A stretch of 64,000 bases of DNA. It comes from Bradyrhizobium macuxiense (GTDB taxonomy: Bacteria; Pseudomonadota; Alphaproteobacteria; Rhizobiales; Xanthobacteraceae). Location of the stretch: NCBI RefSeq assembly GCF_007993935.1, contig NZ_VITY01000003.1:1-64000 (forward strand), read 5' to 3'. The first letter of the stretch is position 1. Each line of letters opens with the position of its first letter. The notes below the pieces were generated by a model. That model was given only the letters and a program-made list of their open reading frames with translations, had not been told where the DNA came from and ran no database searches. Position numbers and translations under genes: made by a program. Shown one piece after another: positions 7,191 through 16,710 of the stretch.

Positions 7191-10100
7191 ATGGGAATCA
7201 ACCAAGGGCCTATCAGCCTCGACCAGAAATACACCCAAGGCACCGGCCACGTCTTCATGACCGGCATCCAGGCGCTGGTCCGCCTGCCCATGGCGCAGAT
7301 CAGACGCGACCGCGCCGCAGGCCTCAACACGGCAGGCTTCATCTCCGGCTATCGCGGTTCCCCCCTCGGCGGCTACGACCAGCAGCTGTTCGCCGCCCGC
7401 AAGCATCTCGAGCAGTACAACATCAAATTCCAGCCCGGCGTGAACGAGGACTTAGCTGCCACCGCGATCTGGGGCTCGCAGCAGCTCGGGCTGTCGGCCG
7501 GCGCCAAATATGATGGCGCGGTCGGCATCTGGTACGGCAAGGGCCCCGGCGTCGACCGCTGCGGCGACGTGTTCCGCCACGGCAATGCGGCGGGCTCCGC
7601 CAAGCATGGCGGCGTACTCTGCCTTGCCGGCGACGACCACGGCGCGAAGTCCTCCACCGTCCCGCATCAGTCCGACCACGCCTTCATCTCCGCGCTGATG
7701 CCCTACCTCTATCCCTCCAGCATCCATGAAATGATCGAGATGGGCCTTTTGGGTATCGCGATGTCGCGCTACTCGGGCTGCTGGGTCGGCATGAAGGTGA
7801 TCACCGAGACGGTCGAGACCACGGCCGAGATCGACCTCACCGACGAGATGACGCCCTTCATCATCCCGGCCGATTTCGAGCTGCCGCCGGGCGGGCTGAA
7901 CATCCGCTGGCCCGACGACCGCTTCGAGCAGGACCGCCGGTTGCAGGACTACAAGGGCTTTGCCGCGATCGCCTTTGCCCGCGCCAACAAGGTCAACCGC
8001 ATCACCATGGATTCGCCGAGCGCGCGCTACGGCATCATGGCCTCGGGCAAGAGCTATGAGGACATCCGCCAGGCGCTGCGCGAGCTCGGCATCACGCCTG
8101 AGATCGCCGCCAAGATCGGCCTTCGCCTCTACAAGATCGGCATGCCGTGGCCGCTGGAGCCGGAAGGCGTCCGCAACTTCGCCGTCGGCCTCGAAGAGAT
8201 CTTCATCGTCGAGGAACGCCGCGAGATCGTCGAGAACCAGGTCAAGCAGGAGCTGTTCAACTGGCGCGACGACGTGCGCCCGCGCATCGTCGGCAAGATG
8301 GACGATCACGACAAGCGCTTCCTGACCTTCGCCGCCGAGCTCAGCGTGGCCTCGCTTGCGAGCTCGCTGACCGAACGGCTGCTTCGACTTAATCTCAATC
8401 CTGAAATCGCCGAGATGCTGCGCGCCAAGGCCGACTGGTTCAACGGGCGCCAGTCGAGCCAGATGCAGGCGACGGCGCCGGTCAGCCGCACGCCGTATTT
8501 CTGCTCGGGCTGTCCGCACAACACCTCGACCAAGGTGCCGGAAGGCAGCCGCGCGCTCGGCGGCATCGGCTGCCACTTCATGGCGCTGTGGATGAACCGC
8601 TCGACCGAGACCTTCACCCATATGGGCGGCGAGGGCGTGCCGTGGGTCGGCATCGCGCCGTTCACCAACGAGAACCACATCTTCGCCAATCTCGGCGACG
8701 GCACCTACTTCCACTCCGGCATTCTCGCGATCCGCCAGTCGATCGCCTCCAAGGCCAACATCACCTACAAGATCCTCTACAACGACGCGGTCGCGATGAC
8801 CGGCGGCCAGCGCCATGATGGCGATTTGTCGCCGCAGCAGATCACCTTCCAGCTCCACGCCGAAGGCATTCGCGAGATCTATCTGGTCTCGGAAAATCCC
8901 GGCGCCTATCCGGCCGATACCATCGCGCCCGGCGTCAAGCTGTTCCATCGCGACGAGCTCGAGAACGTCCAGAAGATGTGCCGCGACACCAAGGGCACCT
9001 CGGCGATCGTGTTCGTGCAGACGTGCGCCGCTGAAAAGCGCCGTCGCCGCAAGCGCGGCCAGATGGAGGATCCGGCGCGCCGCGTGCTGATCAATCCTGC
9101 CGTCTGCGAAGGCTGCGGCGACTGCTCGGTGCAGTCGAACTGCATCTCGGTCGAGCCGCTGGAGACCGAATTGGGGCGCAAGCGCACCATCAACCAGTCG
9201 ACCTGCAACAAGGATTATTCCTGCGTGAAGGGCTTCTGCCCGTCCTTCGTCACGGTCGATGGCGGCACCCTCAAGCGTCGCGCGCCCACCGAGCTCGGCG
9301 ATATCGGCGCCTTGCCGGAGCCGGCCTCGAAGCCTGCGCTTGACCGGCCCTACAACATCGCGGTCGGCGGCGTCGGCGGCACCGGCGTGCTGACGATCGG
9401 CGCGCTGCTCGGCATGGCCGCGCATATCGAGGGCAAGGCCTCGATGATCCTCGACATGTCCGGCCTCGCGCAGAAGGGCGGCGCGGTGCTCAGCCATGTG
9501 CGGCTCTCCGAGCACACCGCCGACGTAACCTGCTCGCGCATCGTCACCGGCACGGCGGATCTCGTCCTCGCAGCCGATGAGGTCGTGGCGGTGTCGAAGG
9601 ACACCATGACGCTGTGCGAGGCGAGCCGCACCGTCGGCATCATCAACAGCCACATCATCCCGACCGCGGATTTCATCCTCAACCGCGACTTCAACTTCCA
9701 GAGCCGCAAGGTCACCGGCGTGCTGGAGACCGAGCTGCGCAAGGACTCTTCCTTCTTCGACTTCACCAAGCCGGCCGAAGCGCTGCTCGGTGACTCCATC
9801 GCCACCAACATCATGATGATGGGCTTTGCCTATCAGCGCGGGCTGCTGCCGCTGTCGGCGGAGGCGATCCAGCAGGCGATCGAGGTCAACGGCGTCTCGA
9901 TCAAGATGAACACGCAGGCGTTCCAGCTCGGGCGTCTGGCCGCGGCCGATCCGGCGCGGCTCGCCGCGATGATGAAGGGGCAGGATGAGGACGCAGCCCC
10001 GGTCAAGTCGCTGGATGCGATGTCGCTCGACGAGACCATCACCCACCGCATGGCGCTCCTGACCGACTATCAGAACGGGCGGCTCGCCAAGCGCTATCGC

Positions 10101-10685
10101 AAGCTGGTCGACCAGGTGCGCGACGCCGCCGCCAAGGGCGGCTATGGCGAGGCGCTGCCGCGAGCGGTCGCGATCAGCTACGCCAAGCTGCTCGCCTACA
10201 AGGACGAGTACGAGGTGGCGCGGCTGTTCACCGACGGCCGCTTCGAGAAGCAGCTGCGCGACCAGTTCGAGGGCGAGTTCAAGTTCAACTTCAATCTCGC
10301 GCCGCCGATCCTCGGCGGCGGGCTCGATGCGCAGGGCCGTCCGAAGAAGCGCGTCTTTGGGTCGTGGATGATGTCGGCCTTCAAGGTGATGGCGCGATTC
10401 CGCTTTTTGCGCGGCACGCCGCTCGACATTTTCGGCTACAACGCCGACCGCAAGCTCGAGCGCGATCTGATCGCGGGCTACGAGAAGGACGTCGCGACGG
10501 TGCTCGGCCTGTTGTCGCCGCTCAATCACGACATCGCGGTCGAACTGCTGTCGCTGCCCGAGCGCATCCGCGGCTACGGCCCGGTGAAGGAGCAGGCGGT
10601 CAAGGAGGCGAAGGTTCGCTACGCGCAACTCGCCGCCGACCTCGCCAACCCGCCGCCGGCACCACGGCAGATGGCGGCGGAGTAG
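7191..10685 (+). CDS. Indolepyruvate ferredoxin oxidoreductase, fused subunits
   Basis: A 1164-residue fused enzyme that oxidatively decarboxylates aryl 2-oxo acids to acyl-CoA using TPP and iron-sulfur clusters. In order: an N-terminal TPP pyrimidine-binding domain, a TPP-binding domain (GIGCHFMALWM around 457 and NLGDGTYFHSG around 500), a ferredoxin-like Cys cluster from about residue 639 (CEGCGDC with further Cys to GFCPSF), the gamma domain starting GGVGGTGVLTIG around 726, and a C-terminal DUF6537-type region. This is the long aerobic proteobacterial form. The start at 7191 has GAGGG upstream. A downstream CoA-catabolism cluster could use its acyl-CoA product (inference). Confidence 0.93.
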   Translation: MGINQGPISLDQKYTQGTGHVFMTGIQALVRLPMAQIRRDRAAGLNTAGFISGYRGSPLGGYDQQLFAARKHLEQYNIKFQPGVNEDLAATAIWGSQQLGLSAGAKYDGAVGIWYGKGPGVDRCGDVFRHGNAAGSAKHGGVLCLAGDDHGAKSSTVPHQSDHAFISALMPYLYPSSIHEMIEMGLLGIAMSRYSGCWVGMKVITETVETTAEIDLTDEMTPFIIPADFELPPGGLNIRWPDDRFEQDRRLQDYKGFAAIAFARANKVNRITMDSPSARYGIMASGKSYEDIRQALRELGITPEIAAKIGLRLYKIGMPWPLEPEGVRNFAVGLEEIFIVEERREIVENQVKQELFNWRDDVRPRIVGKMDDHDKRFLTFAAELSVASLASSLTERLLRLNLNPEIAEMLRAKADWFNGRQSSQMQATAPVSRTPYFCSGCPHNTSTKVPEGSRALGGIGCHFMALWMNRSTETFTHMGGEGVPWVGIAPFTNENHIFANLGDGTYFHSGILAIRQSIASKANITYKILYNDAVAMTGGQRHDGDLSPQQITFQLHAEGIREIYLVSENPGAYPADTIAPGVKLFHRDELENVQKMCRDTKGTSAIVFVQTCAAEKRRRRKRGQMEDPARRVLINPAVCEGCGDCSVQSNCISVEPLETELGRKRTINQSTCNKDYSCVKGFCPSFVTVDGGTLKRRAPTELGDIGALPEPASKPALDRPYNIAVGGVGGTGVLTIGALLGMAAHIEGKASMILDMSGLAQKGGAVLSHVRLSEHTADVTCSRIVTGTADLVLAADEVVAVSKDTMTLCEASRTVGIINSHIIPTADFILNRDFNFQSRKVTGVLETELRKDSSFFDFTKPAEALLGDSIATNIMMMGFAYQRGLLPLSAEAIQQAIEVNGVSIKMNTQAFQLGRLAAADPARLAAMMKGQDEDAAPVKSLDAMSLDETITHRMALLTDYQNGRLAKRYRKLVDQVRDAAAKGGYGEALPRAVAISYAKLLAYKDEYEVARLFTDGRFEKQLRDQFEGEFKFNFNLAPPILGGGLDAQGRPKKRVFGSWMMSAFKVMARFRFLRGTPLDIFGYNADRKLERDLIAGYEKDVATVLGLLSPLNHDIAVELLSLPERIRGYGPVKEQAVKEAKVRYAQLAADLANPPPAPRQMAAE

Positions 10686-10747
10686 GCTGGCGCGCAGTTG
10701 CGCTAGTTCATCGATCGATACAACTTGCGGTAACGATGCCCGCCGGG

Positions 10748-10775
10748 TAGAGAAGCGTGTGAGGGCGCTTCTCTA
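10748..10775. promoter_or_regulatory. Perfect 10-bp inverted repeat upstream of 10789
   Basis: TAGAGAAGCG and CGCTTCTCTA flank an 8-base spacer. The element ends 13 bases before the ATG at 10789, next to its Shine-Dalgarno AGGTGAG. It may be the terminator of the oxidoreductase gene (no T-run is seen) or a leader structure that limits translation of the next gene. Confidence 0.45.
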
Positions 10776-10788
10776 ATGCAGGTGAGGC

Positions 10789-11820
10789 ATGACGCTACGC
10801 GGTCTTCTGATCTTGGGCTTCATTGTGCCCGCACTGGCGGTGTTGGGTCTCTACTGGAATCAGCACGGCATCGAGCGAGTGATGCGCGATGGCTATGTCA
10901 CGACGGGAACGATCACGTCGGCGGCACAGACGTCGTCAAGATTTCCCATCTCATTCGACGATGGATCGCTCCGCTACGTCGACGAGCATCTGTCCATTGG
11001 ATTGCGCTGGACCGGAAAGGACGGCGTTGAGCGAACGCGGACCGGCGTCGGCGTGAGCGGCGCCTTTGCCGCGCGCATTCTGGTGGGCAATCGTGTCAAG
11101 CTCGTTCCTGTCGCCATTCGTGCGATCGACGACGACGAGTCGCTCCCGGTCGTGATCGAGGATGCGAATGACCGCCTGCAGGATATCCGCTCACAGTCCG
11201 GCTTCATGGCGAAGTTGGCGGTGCTTTTCGCCGTCCTGCTGGCCGCGTTGATCGGCTGGCAAAAATGGTCGCAAAGCCGCGGTCCGGGCTCGGCGGAAAC
11301 CGGGCAAAACCAGCGGCGCGCAATTCCCGTCGCTCTCGCGATGATGACGGCCATTACGTTTCCGGTCGGAGCCTTCATGCTTGTCAGCTCGTATTTGGAG
11401 CAGGGGGCGGCGGCAGAGATGCTCGACCACGGCGATGAAGCCAGCGCCGATATCACCCGCGCGGTTGCCGAAGTGCAGAAACCCGGCGCTGCCCCCAGCT
11501 ATCTCGTCACGCTGGCGTGGACCGACAAGAGCGGACAAAGGCAGACGTTTGGGCCAACTCATATCAGCGCCGGGTTCTGGCGGCAGATCACGCGCAATGA
11601 CGTGCAGACCGTCACGCAAACGAAGATCCGCTACCTCGAAGGCAGGCCGACTGTTCGTCCGCTCATTGTCGGCGATGCGGCCGAGCGGCTCTTTCAAGAC
11701 CGCGCCGGCGTGACGGGCGGGGCTGTGTTCCTTGCCCTTGGCTTGGTCCTGGCGGGGCTGACGATGTGGCGGTTTCGCGCGAACGCGAATGCGGCTTCAG
11801 TGCCTTCCGCCGGAACATGA
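10789..11820 (+). CDS. Membrane protein with two DUF3592-like extracytoplasmic domains
   Basis: A 343-residue protein with about four membrane helices (around 5-22, 148-168, 179-202 and 313-331). The two soluble segments share a beta-rich pattern (YVTTGTITSA with SIGLRWTGKDG, and ASADITRAVAEV with LVTLAWTDKSGQ), indicating an internal duplication. This resembles the DUF3592 fold found in many bacterial membrane proteins of unknown role. The start has a good AGGTGAG. It is monocistronic. Confidence 0.6.
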   Translation: MTLRGLLILGFIVPALAVLGLYWNQHGIERVMRDGYVTTGTITSAAQTSSRFPISFDDGSLRYVDEHLSIGLRWTGKDGVERTRTGVGVSGAFAARILVGNRVKLVPVAIRAIDDDESLPVVIEDANDRLQDIRSQSGFMAKLAVLFAVLLAALIGWQKWSQSRGPGSAETGQNQRRAIPVALAMMTAITFPVGAFMLVSSYLEQGAAAEMLDHGDEASADITRAVAEVQKPGAAPSYLVTLAWTDKSGQRQTFGPTHISAGFWRQITRNDVQTVTQTKIRYLEGRPTVRPLIVGDAAERLFQDRAGVTGGAVFLALGLVLAGLTMWRFRANANAASVPSAGT

Positions 11821-12036
11821 GCGCAGGCAAATAAGGTGCGCTTCTCGCTCCCTCGCTGAGCGATGGTGGCGCGCCTGCGTTGGTCGATGCGCGCGAGCCG
11901 ATATGATTGCCGTCCATAATCGTATCGGTTCGCGTCCCTCACCGTAGTCTCGCCTGACGGAATATTTCCGCGCTTGCCAAGGTCGCGTCGCCGGTTCAGA
12001 AAAACGCTGGAGCGAAAAACGCCAGCGGAGAGCGAT

Positions 12037-13194
12037 TTGACCATCAAGGGCAAGGCCTACATTGCCGGGATCTACGAGCATCCCACCCGGCATGCACCCG
12101 ATAAATCAACAGCGCAGTTACATGCCGAGGTCGCCAAGGGCGCGATCGAGGATGCCGGGCTCACCAAGGACGACATCGACGGCTATTTCTGCGCCGGCGA
12201 TGCGCCGGGCGGGCTGTGGCCGATGGTCGATTACCTCGGTCTCAACACCAAGAAGCTGCGTCACGTCGACTCCACCGAGACCGGCGGCTGTTCCTATCTG
12301 ATCCATCTCGGTCACGCCGCCGAGGCGATCGCCGCGGGCAAGTGCTCGGTCGCGCTGGTCACGCTGGCGGGCAAGCCGCGCACCGGCCCGATGCCGCCGC
12401 GCGCCTCCGGCGCCGAGGCGGATTTCGAGTTGGCCTACGGGGCTACCACGCACAATGCCTATGGCATGTGTGCCATGCGCCATATGCACGACTATGGCAC
12501 CACCTCCGAGCAGCTTGCCTGGATCAAGGTCGCTGCCTCGCATCACGCGCAATACAATCCGCATGCGATGCTGAAGGAGGTCGTCACCGTCGAGGACGTG
12601 CTGAACTCGCCGATGATCTCGGATCCGTTGCATCGGATGGATTGCTGCGTCGTCACCGACGGCGGCGGCGCGATGATCGTCACCACGCCGGAGATCGCCA
12701 AGAGCCTGAAGAAGCCGCTGGTGCGCCTGATCGGTCACGGCGAGGCTGCGAAGGGTCCGCGCGGCGGCAAGGATCTCGACCTGACTTACTCCGCCGGCGT
12801 CTGGTCCGGCCCGCGCGCCTTCGAAGAGGCGGGCGTGACGCCGAAGGACATCAAATACGCCTCGATCTATGACAGCTTCACCATCACGGTGCTGATGCAG
12901 CTCGAGGACCTCGGCTTCTGCAAGAAGGGCGAGGGCGGCAAGTTCGTCGCCGACGGCAATCTGATCTCGGGCGTCGGCAAGCTGCCGTTCAACACCGATG
13001 GCGGCGGCCTCTGCAGCAACCATCCCGTCAATCGCGGCGGCATGACGAAAATCCTCGAAGCTGTGCGCCAGTTGCGCGGCGAGGCGCATCCGAAGGTGCA
13101 GGTGAAGAACTGCGACCTCGCGATCGCCCACGGCACCGGCGGTCTGCTCGGCGTTCGCCACGCCGCCTCTACCTGCATTCTGGAGCGTGCGTGA
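12037..13194 (+). CDS. Thiolase-family protein (SCP-x / lipid-transfer type)
   Basis: A 385-residue thiolase-superfamily protein. The nucleophile region is DSTETGGCSYL with Cys85, a variant of the usual NxCASG context. C-terminal catalytic elements are CSNHPVNRGGM and AHGTGGLLG. These SCP-x-like thiolases act with a DUF35 partner in side-chain or branched acyl-CoA breakdown. The start is TTG 12037 with GGAG upstream, giving MTIKGKAYIAG, the family's usual N-terminus; no better ATG exists. It overlaps the next gene (TGATG), indicating translational coupling. Confidence 0.85.
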   Translation: MTIKGKAYIAGIYEHPTRHAPDKSTAQLHAEVAKGAIEDAGLTKDDIDGYFCAGDAPGGLWPMVDYLGLNTKKLRHVDSTETGGCSYLIHLGHAAEAIAAGKCSVALVTLAGKPRTGPMPPRASGAEADFELAYGATTHNAYGMCAMRHMHDYGTTSEQLAWIKVAASHHAQYNPHAMLKEVVTVEDVLNSPMISDPLHRMDCCVVTDGGGAMIVTTPEIAKSLKKPLVRLIGHGEAAKGPRGGKDLDLTYSAGVWSGPRAFEEAGVTPKDIKYASIYDSFTITVLMQLEDLGFCKKGEGGKFVADGNLISGVGKLPFNTDGGGLCSNHPVNRGGMTKILEAVRQLRGEAHPKVQVKNCDLAIAHGTGGLLGVRHAASTCILERA

Positions 13195-13583
13195 TGTCTG
13201 AAGCCAAGAAGTACAATGCCCCGGTGACCAACCCGGAGACCGCGCCGTTCTGGGAAGCGGCGAAGGCGGGCAAGTTCATGATCAAGCGCTGCACCACCTG
13301 CGGCGAGGCGCATTACTTCCCGCGCGCGATCTGCCCGTTCTGCTTCTCCGACAAGACGGTGTGGGAAGAGTCGAGCGGTGAAGCCACGGTCTACACCTAC
13401 AGCCTGATGCGCAAGTCGCCGACCGGTCCCTATGCAATCGCCTATGTGACGCTGAAGGAAGGTCCATCGCTGCAGACCAACATTGTCGATTGCGATCTGG
13501 AGACGGTGAAGATCGGCCAGAAAGTCAAGGTGGTGTGGAAGCCGACCGACGGCGCCCCGCTGCCGTTCTTCACGCCGGCCTAA
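13194..13583 (+). CDS. DUF35 zinc-ribbon / OB-fold acyl-CoA-associated protein
   Basis: A 129-residue protein. The N-terminal rubredoxin-like zinc ribbon (CTTCGEAHYFPRAICPFC, two CxxC knuckles) is followed by an OB fold with a YTYSLMRKSPTGPYAIAYV strand set. This is the standard partner of SCP-x-type thiolases, where the two form a complex and the ribbon shapes the CoA site. ATG 13194 shares a base with the thiolase stop; GTG 13191 would add one residue. A hairpin-rich repeat separates it from the next gene. Confidence 0.88.
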   Translation: MSEAKKYNAPVTNPETAPFWEAAKAGKFMIKRCTTCGEAHYFPRAICPFCFSDKTVWEESSGEATVYTYSLMRKSPTGPYAIAYVTLKEGPSLQTNIVDCDLETVKIGQKVKVVWKPTDGAPLPFFTPA

Positions 13584-13588
13584 AAAGT

Positions 13589-13737
13589 ACCTTCCCCCCT
13601 TGCGGGGGAAGGTGGCAGCCGAAGGCTGCCGGAAGAGGGGTGTCTCTCCACGGACGGGTCTCTCTGTGGAGGCAACCCCTCTCCCAAGAGAGTCTGTTGC
13701 GCCAACTGTGTAGCCCTCTCCCGCAAGGGGAGAGGGC
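13589..13737. repeat. Composite palindromic repeat inside the CoA operon
   Basis: Several hairpins are stacked: ACCTTCCCCC-GGGGGAAGGT, GGCAGCC-GGCTGCC, CCACGGAC-like arms, and CCCTCTCCC-GGGGAGAGGG. This matches the dispersed GC-hairpin repeats of rhizobia. It lies between two genes of one functional cluster, so it may attenuate or process the transcript. A short relative with the core CCCCGC/GCGGGG occurs at 14677-14692. Confidence 0.7.
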
Positions 13738-13787
13738 GCATCAACCCGCAGCGCAGTTGCAAAAAGGGATTCGGGGAGAAAACAACA

Positions 13788-14648
13788 ATGCCAATCGTGT
13801 ACGAACAGCTGATGGCCCTGAAGAACCTCGGCCAGAAATACAGCTACAGCGATCGCGAAGTGATGCTCTACGCCTATGGCATCGGTCTCGGCGCCGATCC
13901 GATGGACGAGAAGGAGCTCGCCTTTGTCAATGAGGGCGTGCTGACGCCGCGTCCGCTCAAGGTGGTGCCGACCTTCGCGTCGGTCGCGGCCTGGGGCGCC
14001 GGTCCCGGTGAGATGAACCTCAACCGCGTGATGGTGGTCGACGGCGAGCGCGACATCACCTTCCACAAGCCGTTCGCGACCGCAGCCCACATCACGGCCG
14101 ACTCGACCGTGCTCGACGTGTTCGACAAGGGCAAGGACAAGGGCGCGGTGATCCGCCACCAGACCGTGCTCAAGGATGAGAAGGGCGACAAGCTCGCCAC
14201 GCTCGTCGCCTCGCGCTTCGCTCGCGGCGATGGCGGCTTCGGCGGCCCGTCGGACGGCCAGCCCGAGCCGCACAAGGTGCCGGAGCGCGCGCCGGACAAG
14301 GTGGTCGACATCACCACGCGGCCCGACCAGGCGCTGATCTACCGGCTCTGCGGCGATCGCAACCCGCTGCACTCCGATCCGGAGTTCGCCAAGAAGGCCG
14401 GCTTCCCGCGGCCGATCCTGCACGGCATGTGCACCTACGGCATCACCTGCCGCGGCGTGCTGCAGACCTATGCCGACTATGACCCCACGGCATTCAAGCA
14501 GCACGCGGCGCGGTTCTCCTCGCCGGTATTCCCGGGCGAGACGGTGACCATGGAGCTGTGGAAGGACGGCAACGTGGTGTCGTTCGAGGCCAAGGTGAAA
14601 TCGCGCGGCGTCACGGTGATCAAGAGCGGCAGGACGGTGCTGGCGTAG
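13788..14648 (+). CDS. MaoC-type (R)-specific 2-enoyl-CoA hydratase
   Basis: A 286-residue double hot-dog protein of the hydratase 2 family, which adds water to trans-2-enoyl-CoA to give (R)-3-hydroxyacyl-CoA. The catalytic motif is YRLCGDRNPLHSDPEFAKK with Asp190 and His195, followed by GFPRPILHGMC. The N-terminal half is the non-catalytic hot-dog repeat. With the SDR at 14728 it mirrors the hydratase and dehydrogenase parts of eukaryotic multifunctional enzyme 2, so the cluster probably runs an (R)-specific beta-oxidation turn. Confidence 0.92.
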   Translation: MPIVYEQLMALKNLGQKYSYSDREVMLYAYGIGLGADPMDEKELAFVNEGVLTPRPLKVVPTFASVAAWGAGPGEMNLNRVMVVDGERDITFHKPFATAAHITADSTVLDVFDKGKDKGAVIRHQTVLKDEKGDKLATLVASRFARGDGGFGGPSDGQPEPHKVPERAPDKVVDITTRPDQALIYRLCGDRNPLHSDPEFAKKAGFPRPILHGMCTYGITCRGVLQTYADYDPTAFKQHAARFSSPVFPGETVTMELWKDGNVVSFEAKVKSRGVTVIKSGRTVLA

Positions 14649-14676
14649 CAACACGTCGCGGCCGTCGACTCCCTCG

Positions 14677-14692
14677 CCCCGCTCTTGCGGGG
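14677..14692. repeat. Short GC hairpin, relative of the 13589-13737 repeat
   Basis: CCCCGC-TCTT-GCGGGG sits in the 79-base spacer between the hydratase and SDR genes, followed by GAGAGGTGAAG. It looks like a truncated copy of the longer hairpin repeat and is too far upstream of the SDR start to mask its ribosome site. Confidence 0.5.
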
Positions 14693-14727
14693 AGAGGTGA
14701 AGAAGAAACAACAACGGAGAAACAACC

Positions 14728-15609
14728 ATGGGATTACTCGACGGCAAGGTGGCGCTGATCACGGGCGCCGGCGGCGGACTGGGTGAAGCCTACGCAAAGT
14801 TGTTTGCGCGCGAGGGCGCGGCTGTGGTGGTCAACGATCTCGGCGGTCCGCGCGACGGCTCGGGCTCCGACAAATCGATGGCCGACAAGGTGGTGGACGC
14901 GATCAAGGCCGAGGGCGGCCGCGCGGTCGCAAACGGCGCCGACATCTCGACCCTGGCGGGCGGTCAGTCGGTGTTCGACGACGCCATCAAGCATTTCGGC
15001 CGCGCCGACATCCTGGTCAACAACGCCGGCATCCTGCTTGACGAGACCTTCCACAAGGCCAAAGAAGCAAACTGGGACAAGGTGCTGAAGGTGCATCTCA
15101 AGGGCACCTTCTGCTGCACCCAGCCGGTGTTCAAATGGATGCGCGACAATGGCGGCGGCGTCATCGTCAACACGTCCTCGACCTCGGGCCTGATCGGCAA
15201 TTTCGGCCAGACCAACTACGGCGCGGCCAAGGGCGGCATCTGGGGCCTCTCCAATGTGCTGGCGATCGAGGGCCGCAAGTACAACATCCGGATCTGGACC
15301 CTGGCGCCGGGTGCGCTGACCCGAATGACCGCAGACCTGCCGCGCTACAAGGAGAACCCGGGTGCGGCGCTTGGCCCCGACGGCATCGCGCCGGCTGTGC
15401 TGTACATGGTCAGCGATCTCTCCGGCGACCAGACCGGCAAGGTGCTCGGTGTCTCCGGCCCGCGCGGGGTCCGCGAGATGCGGATGATGGAAATGGAAGG
15501 CTGGACGCCGCCATTCACGGGATGGAAGGCGGAGGATATCGTCACCCACGCCAAGGAGATCTTCTTTTCCGAGGAGGAGATCAAGAAGTCGGCGCGGCGG
15601 TTCAAGTAA
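14728..15609 (+). CDS. SDR-family (R)-3-hydroxyacyl-CoA dehydrogenase-like
   Basis: A 293-residue short-chain dehydrogenase. The NAD-binding motif TGAGGGLG lies at about residues 12-19, NNAG around 95, and the catalytic set is Ser in NTSSTSG (around 150), Tyr164 and Lys168 (YGAAK). Similarity to the dehydrogenase domain of 17-beta-HSD type 4/MFE-2, and its place next to a hydratase 2, suggest oxidation of (R)-3-hydroxyacyl-CoA. The substrate chain (steroid, branched or aromatic) cannot be told. Confidence 0.88.
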   Translation: MGLLDGKVALITGAGGGLGEAYAKLFAREGAAVVVNDLGGPRDGSGSDKSMADKVVDAIKAEGGRAVANGADISTLAGGQSVFDDAIKHFGRADILVNNAGILLDETFHKAKEANWDKVLKVHLKGTFCCTQPVFKWMRDNGGGVIVNTSSTSGLIGNFGQTNYGAAKGGIWGLSNVLAIEGRKYNIRIWTLAPGALTRMTADLPRYKENPGAALGPDGIAPAVLYMVSDLSGDQTGKVLGVSGPRGVREMRMMEMEGWTPPFTGWKAEDIVTHAKEIFFSEEEIKKSARRFK

Positions 15610-15626
15610 GTCCGGGCAAATGCCGT

Positions 15627-15655
15627 TCCGGTCCGATGCGCGGCATCGGACCGGA
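15627..15655. terminator. Strong stem-loop after the SDR gene
   Basis: TCCGGTCCGATGC-GCG-GCATCGGACCGGA is a perfect 13-bp stem with a 3-base loop, 18 bases after the SDR stop. It has no T-run, so it may be a factor-assisted terminator or mRNA-stabilising structure closing the CoA operon. Confidence 0.55.
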
Positions 15656-15750
15656 TTCGATGACACGCGCGCGGGGGTAGGGGCTTCCCGATGCGCAATG
15701 GCGCACCGGGGAATGACGCTGTATAGAGGGCGGAAACAGATGAGGCACAA

Positions 15751-16707
15751 ATGACCAAACTCACCGCCCAGGCCGCAGGAACCTTTGCGATCGCGCCGAC
15801 CCCGTTCCATGACGACGGCCGCATCGACGAGGCATCGATCGACCGGCTGACCGATTTCTATACTGAGGTCGGCTGCGATGGCGTCACGGTGCTGGGTATT
15901 CTGGGCGAGGCGCCGAAGCTCGATGCCGCCGAGGCCGAGCAGGTCGCGCTGCGCTTCGTCAAGCGCGCCAAGAAGCTGCAGGTGATCGTCGGCGTTTCGG
16001 CGCCGGGCTTTGCCACGATGCGCTCGCTGGCGAAGAAGTCGATGGATGCGGGCGCCGCCGGCGTGATGATCGCGCCGCCGCCGCATCTGCGCACCGACGA
16101 CCAGATCACTGGCTATTTCAAGCAGGCGCAGGAAGCGATCGGCGACGACATTCCCTGGGTGCTGCAGGACTATCCGCTGACGCTGACCGTCGTGTTCACG
16201 CCCGCGGTGATCCGCAAGATCGTGATGGACTCGCCGTCCTGCGTGATGCTCAAGCATGAGGACTGGCCGGGCCTCGAGAAGATCTCCACCTTGCGCAACT
16301 TCCAGAAGGACGGCTCGCTGCGGCCGCTCTCGATCCTGGTCGGCAATGGCGGCCTGTTCCTCGATTTCGAGACGGAGCGCGGCGCCGACGGCGCGATGAC
16401 CGGCTATGCCTTCCCCGAGTTGCTGATCGACGTCGTCAACATGTCCAAGGCGGGCAAGCGCGATGCCGCGCACGATCTGTTCGACGCGCATCTGCCGCTG
16501 ATCCGCTACGAGCAGCAGCCCGGCGTCGGTCTCACCGTGCGCAAATACGTGCTGCAGAAGCGCGGCATCATCTCGTCCAGCGCCCAGCGCAAGCCCGGTG
16601 CTGTGATCACCCCGCAGGCGAAGGCCGAGGTCGACTATCTGCTCTCCCGCGTGGCGCGCGTCGACCGCCGCGCCAATCTGCAACCGCAATCCAGTGCAGC
16701 AGGCTAA
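15751..16707 (+). CDS. Dihydrodipicolinate synthase-family aldolase
   Basis: A 318-residue class I aldolase TIM barrel. The Schiff-base lysine is Lys168 (VMLKHED) and the conserved Tyr is Tyr141 (LQDYPLT), with GILGEAPKLD in the pyruvate-binding loop region (usual GTTGE altered to GILGE). It is not dapA itself: the length and context suggest a catabolic DHDPS-like lyase or hydrolase, often seen with aromatic or sugar-acid genes. It is followed immediately by the Nudix gene. Confidence 0.82.
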   Translation: MTKLTAQAAGTFAIAPTPFHDDGRIDEASIDRLTDFYTEVGCDGVTVLGILGEAPKLDAAEAEQVALRFVKRAKKLQVIVGVSAPGFATMRSLAKKSMDAGAAGVMIAPPPHLRTDDQITGYFKQAQEAIGDDIPWVLQDYPLTLTVVFTPAVIRKIVMDSPSCVMLKHEDWPGLEKISTLRNFQKDGSLRPLSILVGNGGLFLDFETERGADGAMTGYAFPELLIDVVNMSKAGKRDAAHDLFDAHLPLIRYEQQPGVGLTVRKYVLQKRGIISSSAQRKPGAVITPQAKAEVDYLLSRVARVDRRANLQPQSSAAG

Positions 16708-16710
16708 GTG

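Noticed and set aside
13589..13737. CRISPR-like array in the hairpin-rich spacer
   Set aside because: The arms are inverted, not direct, with no regular spacers, so it is a palindromic repeat.
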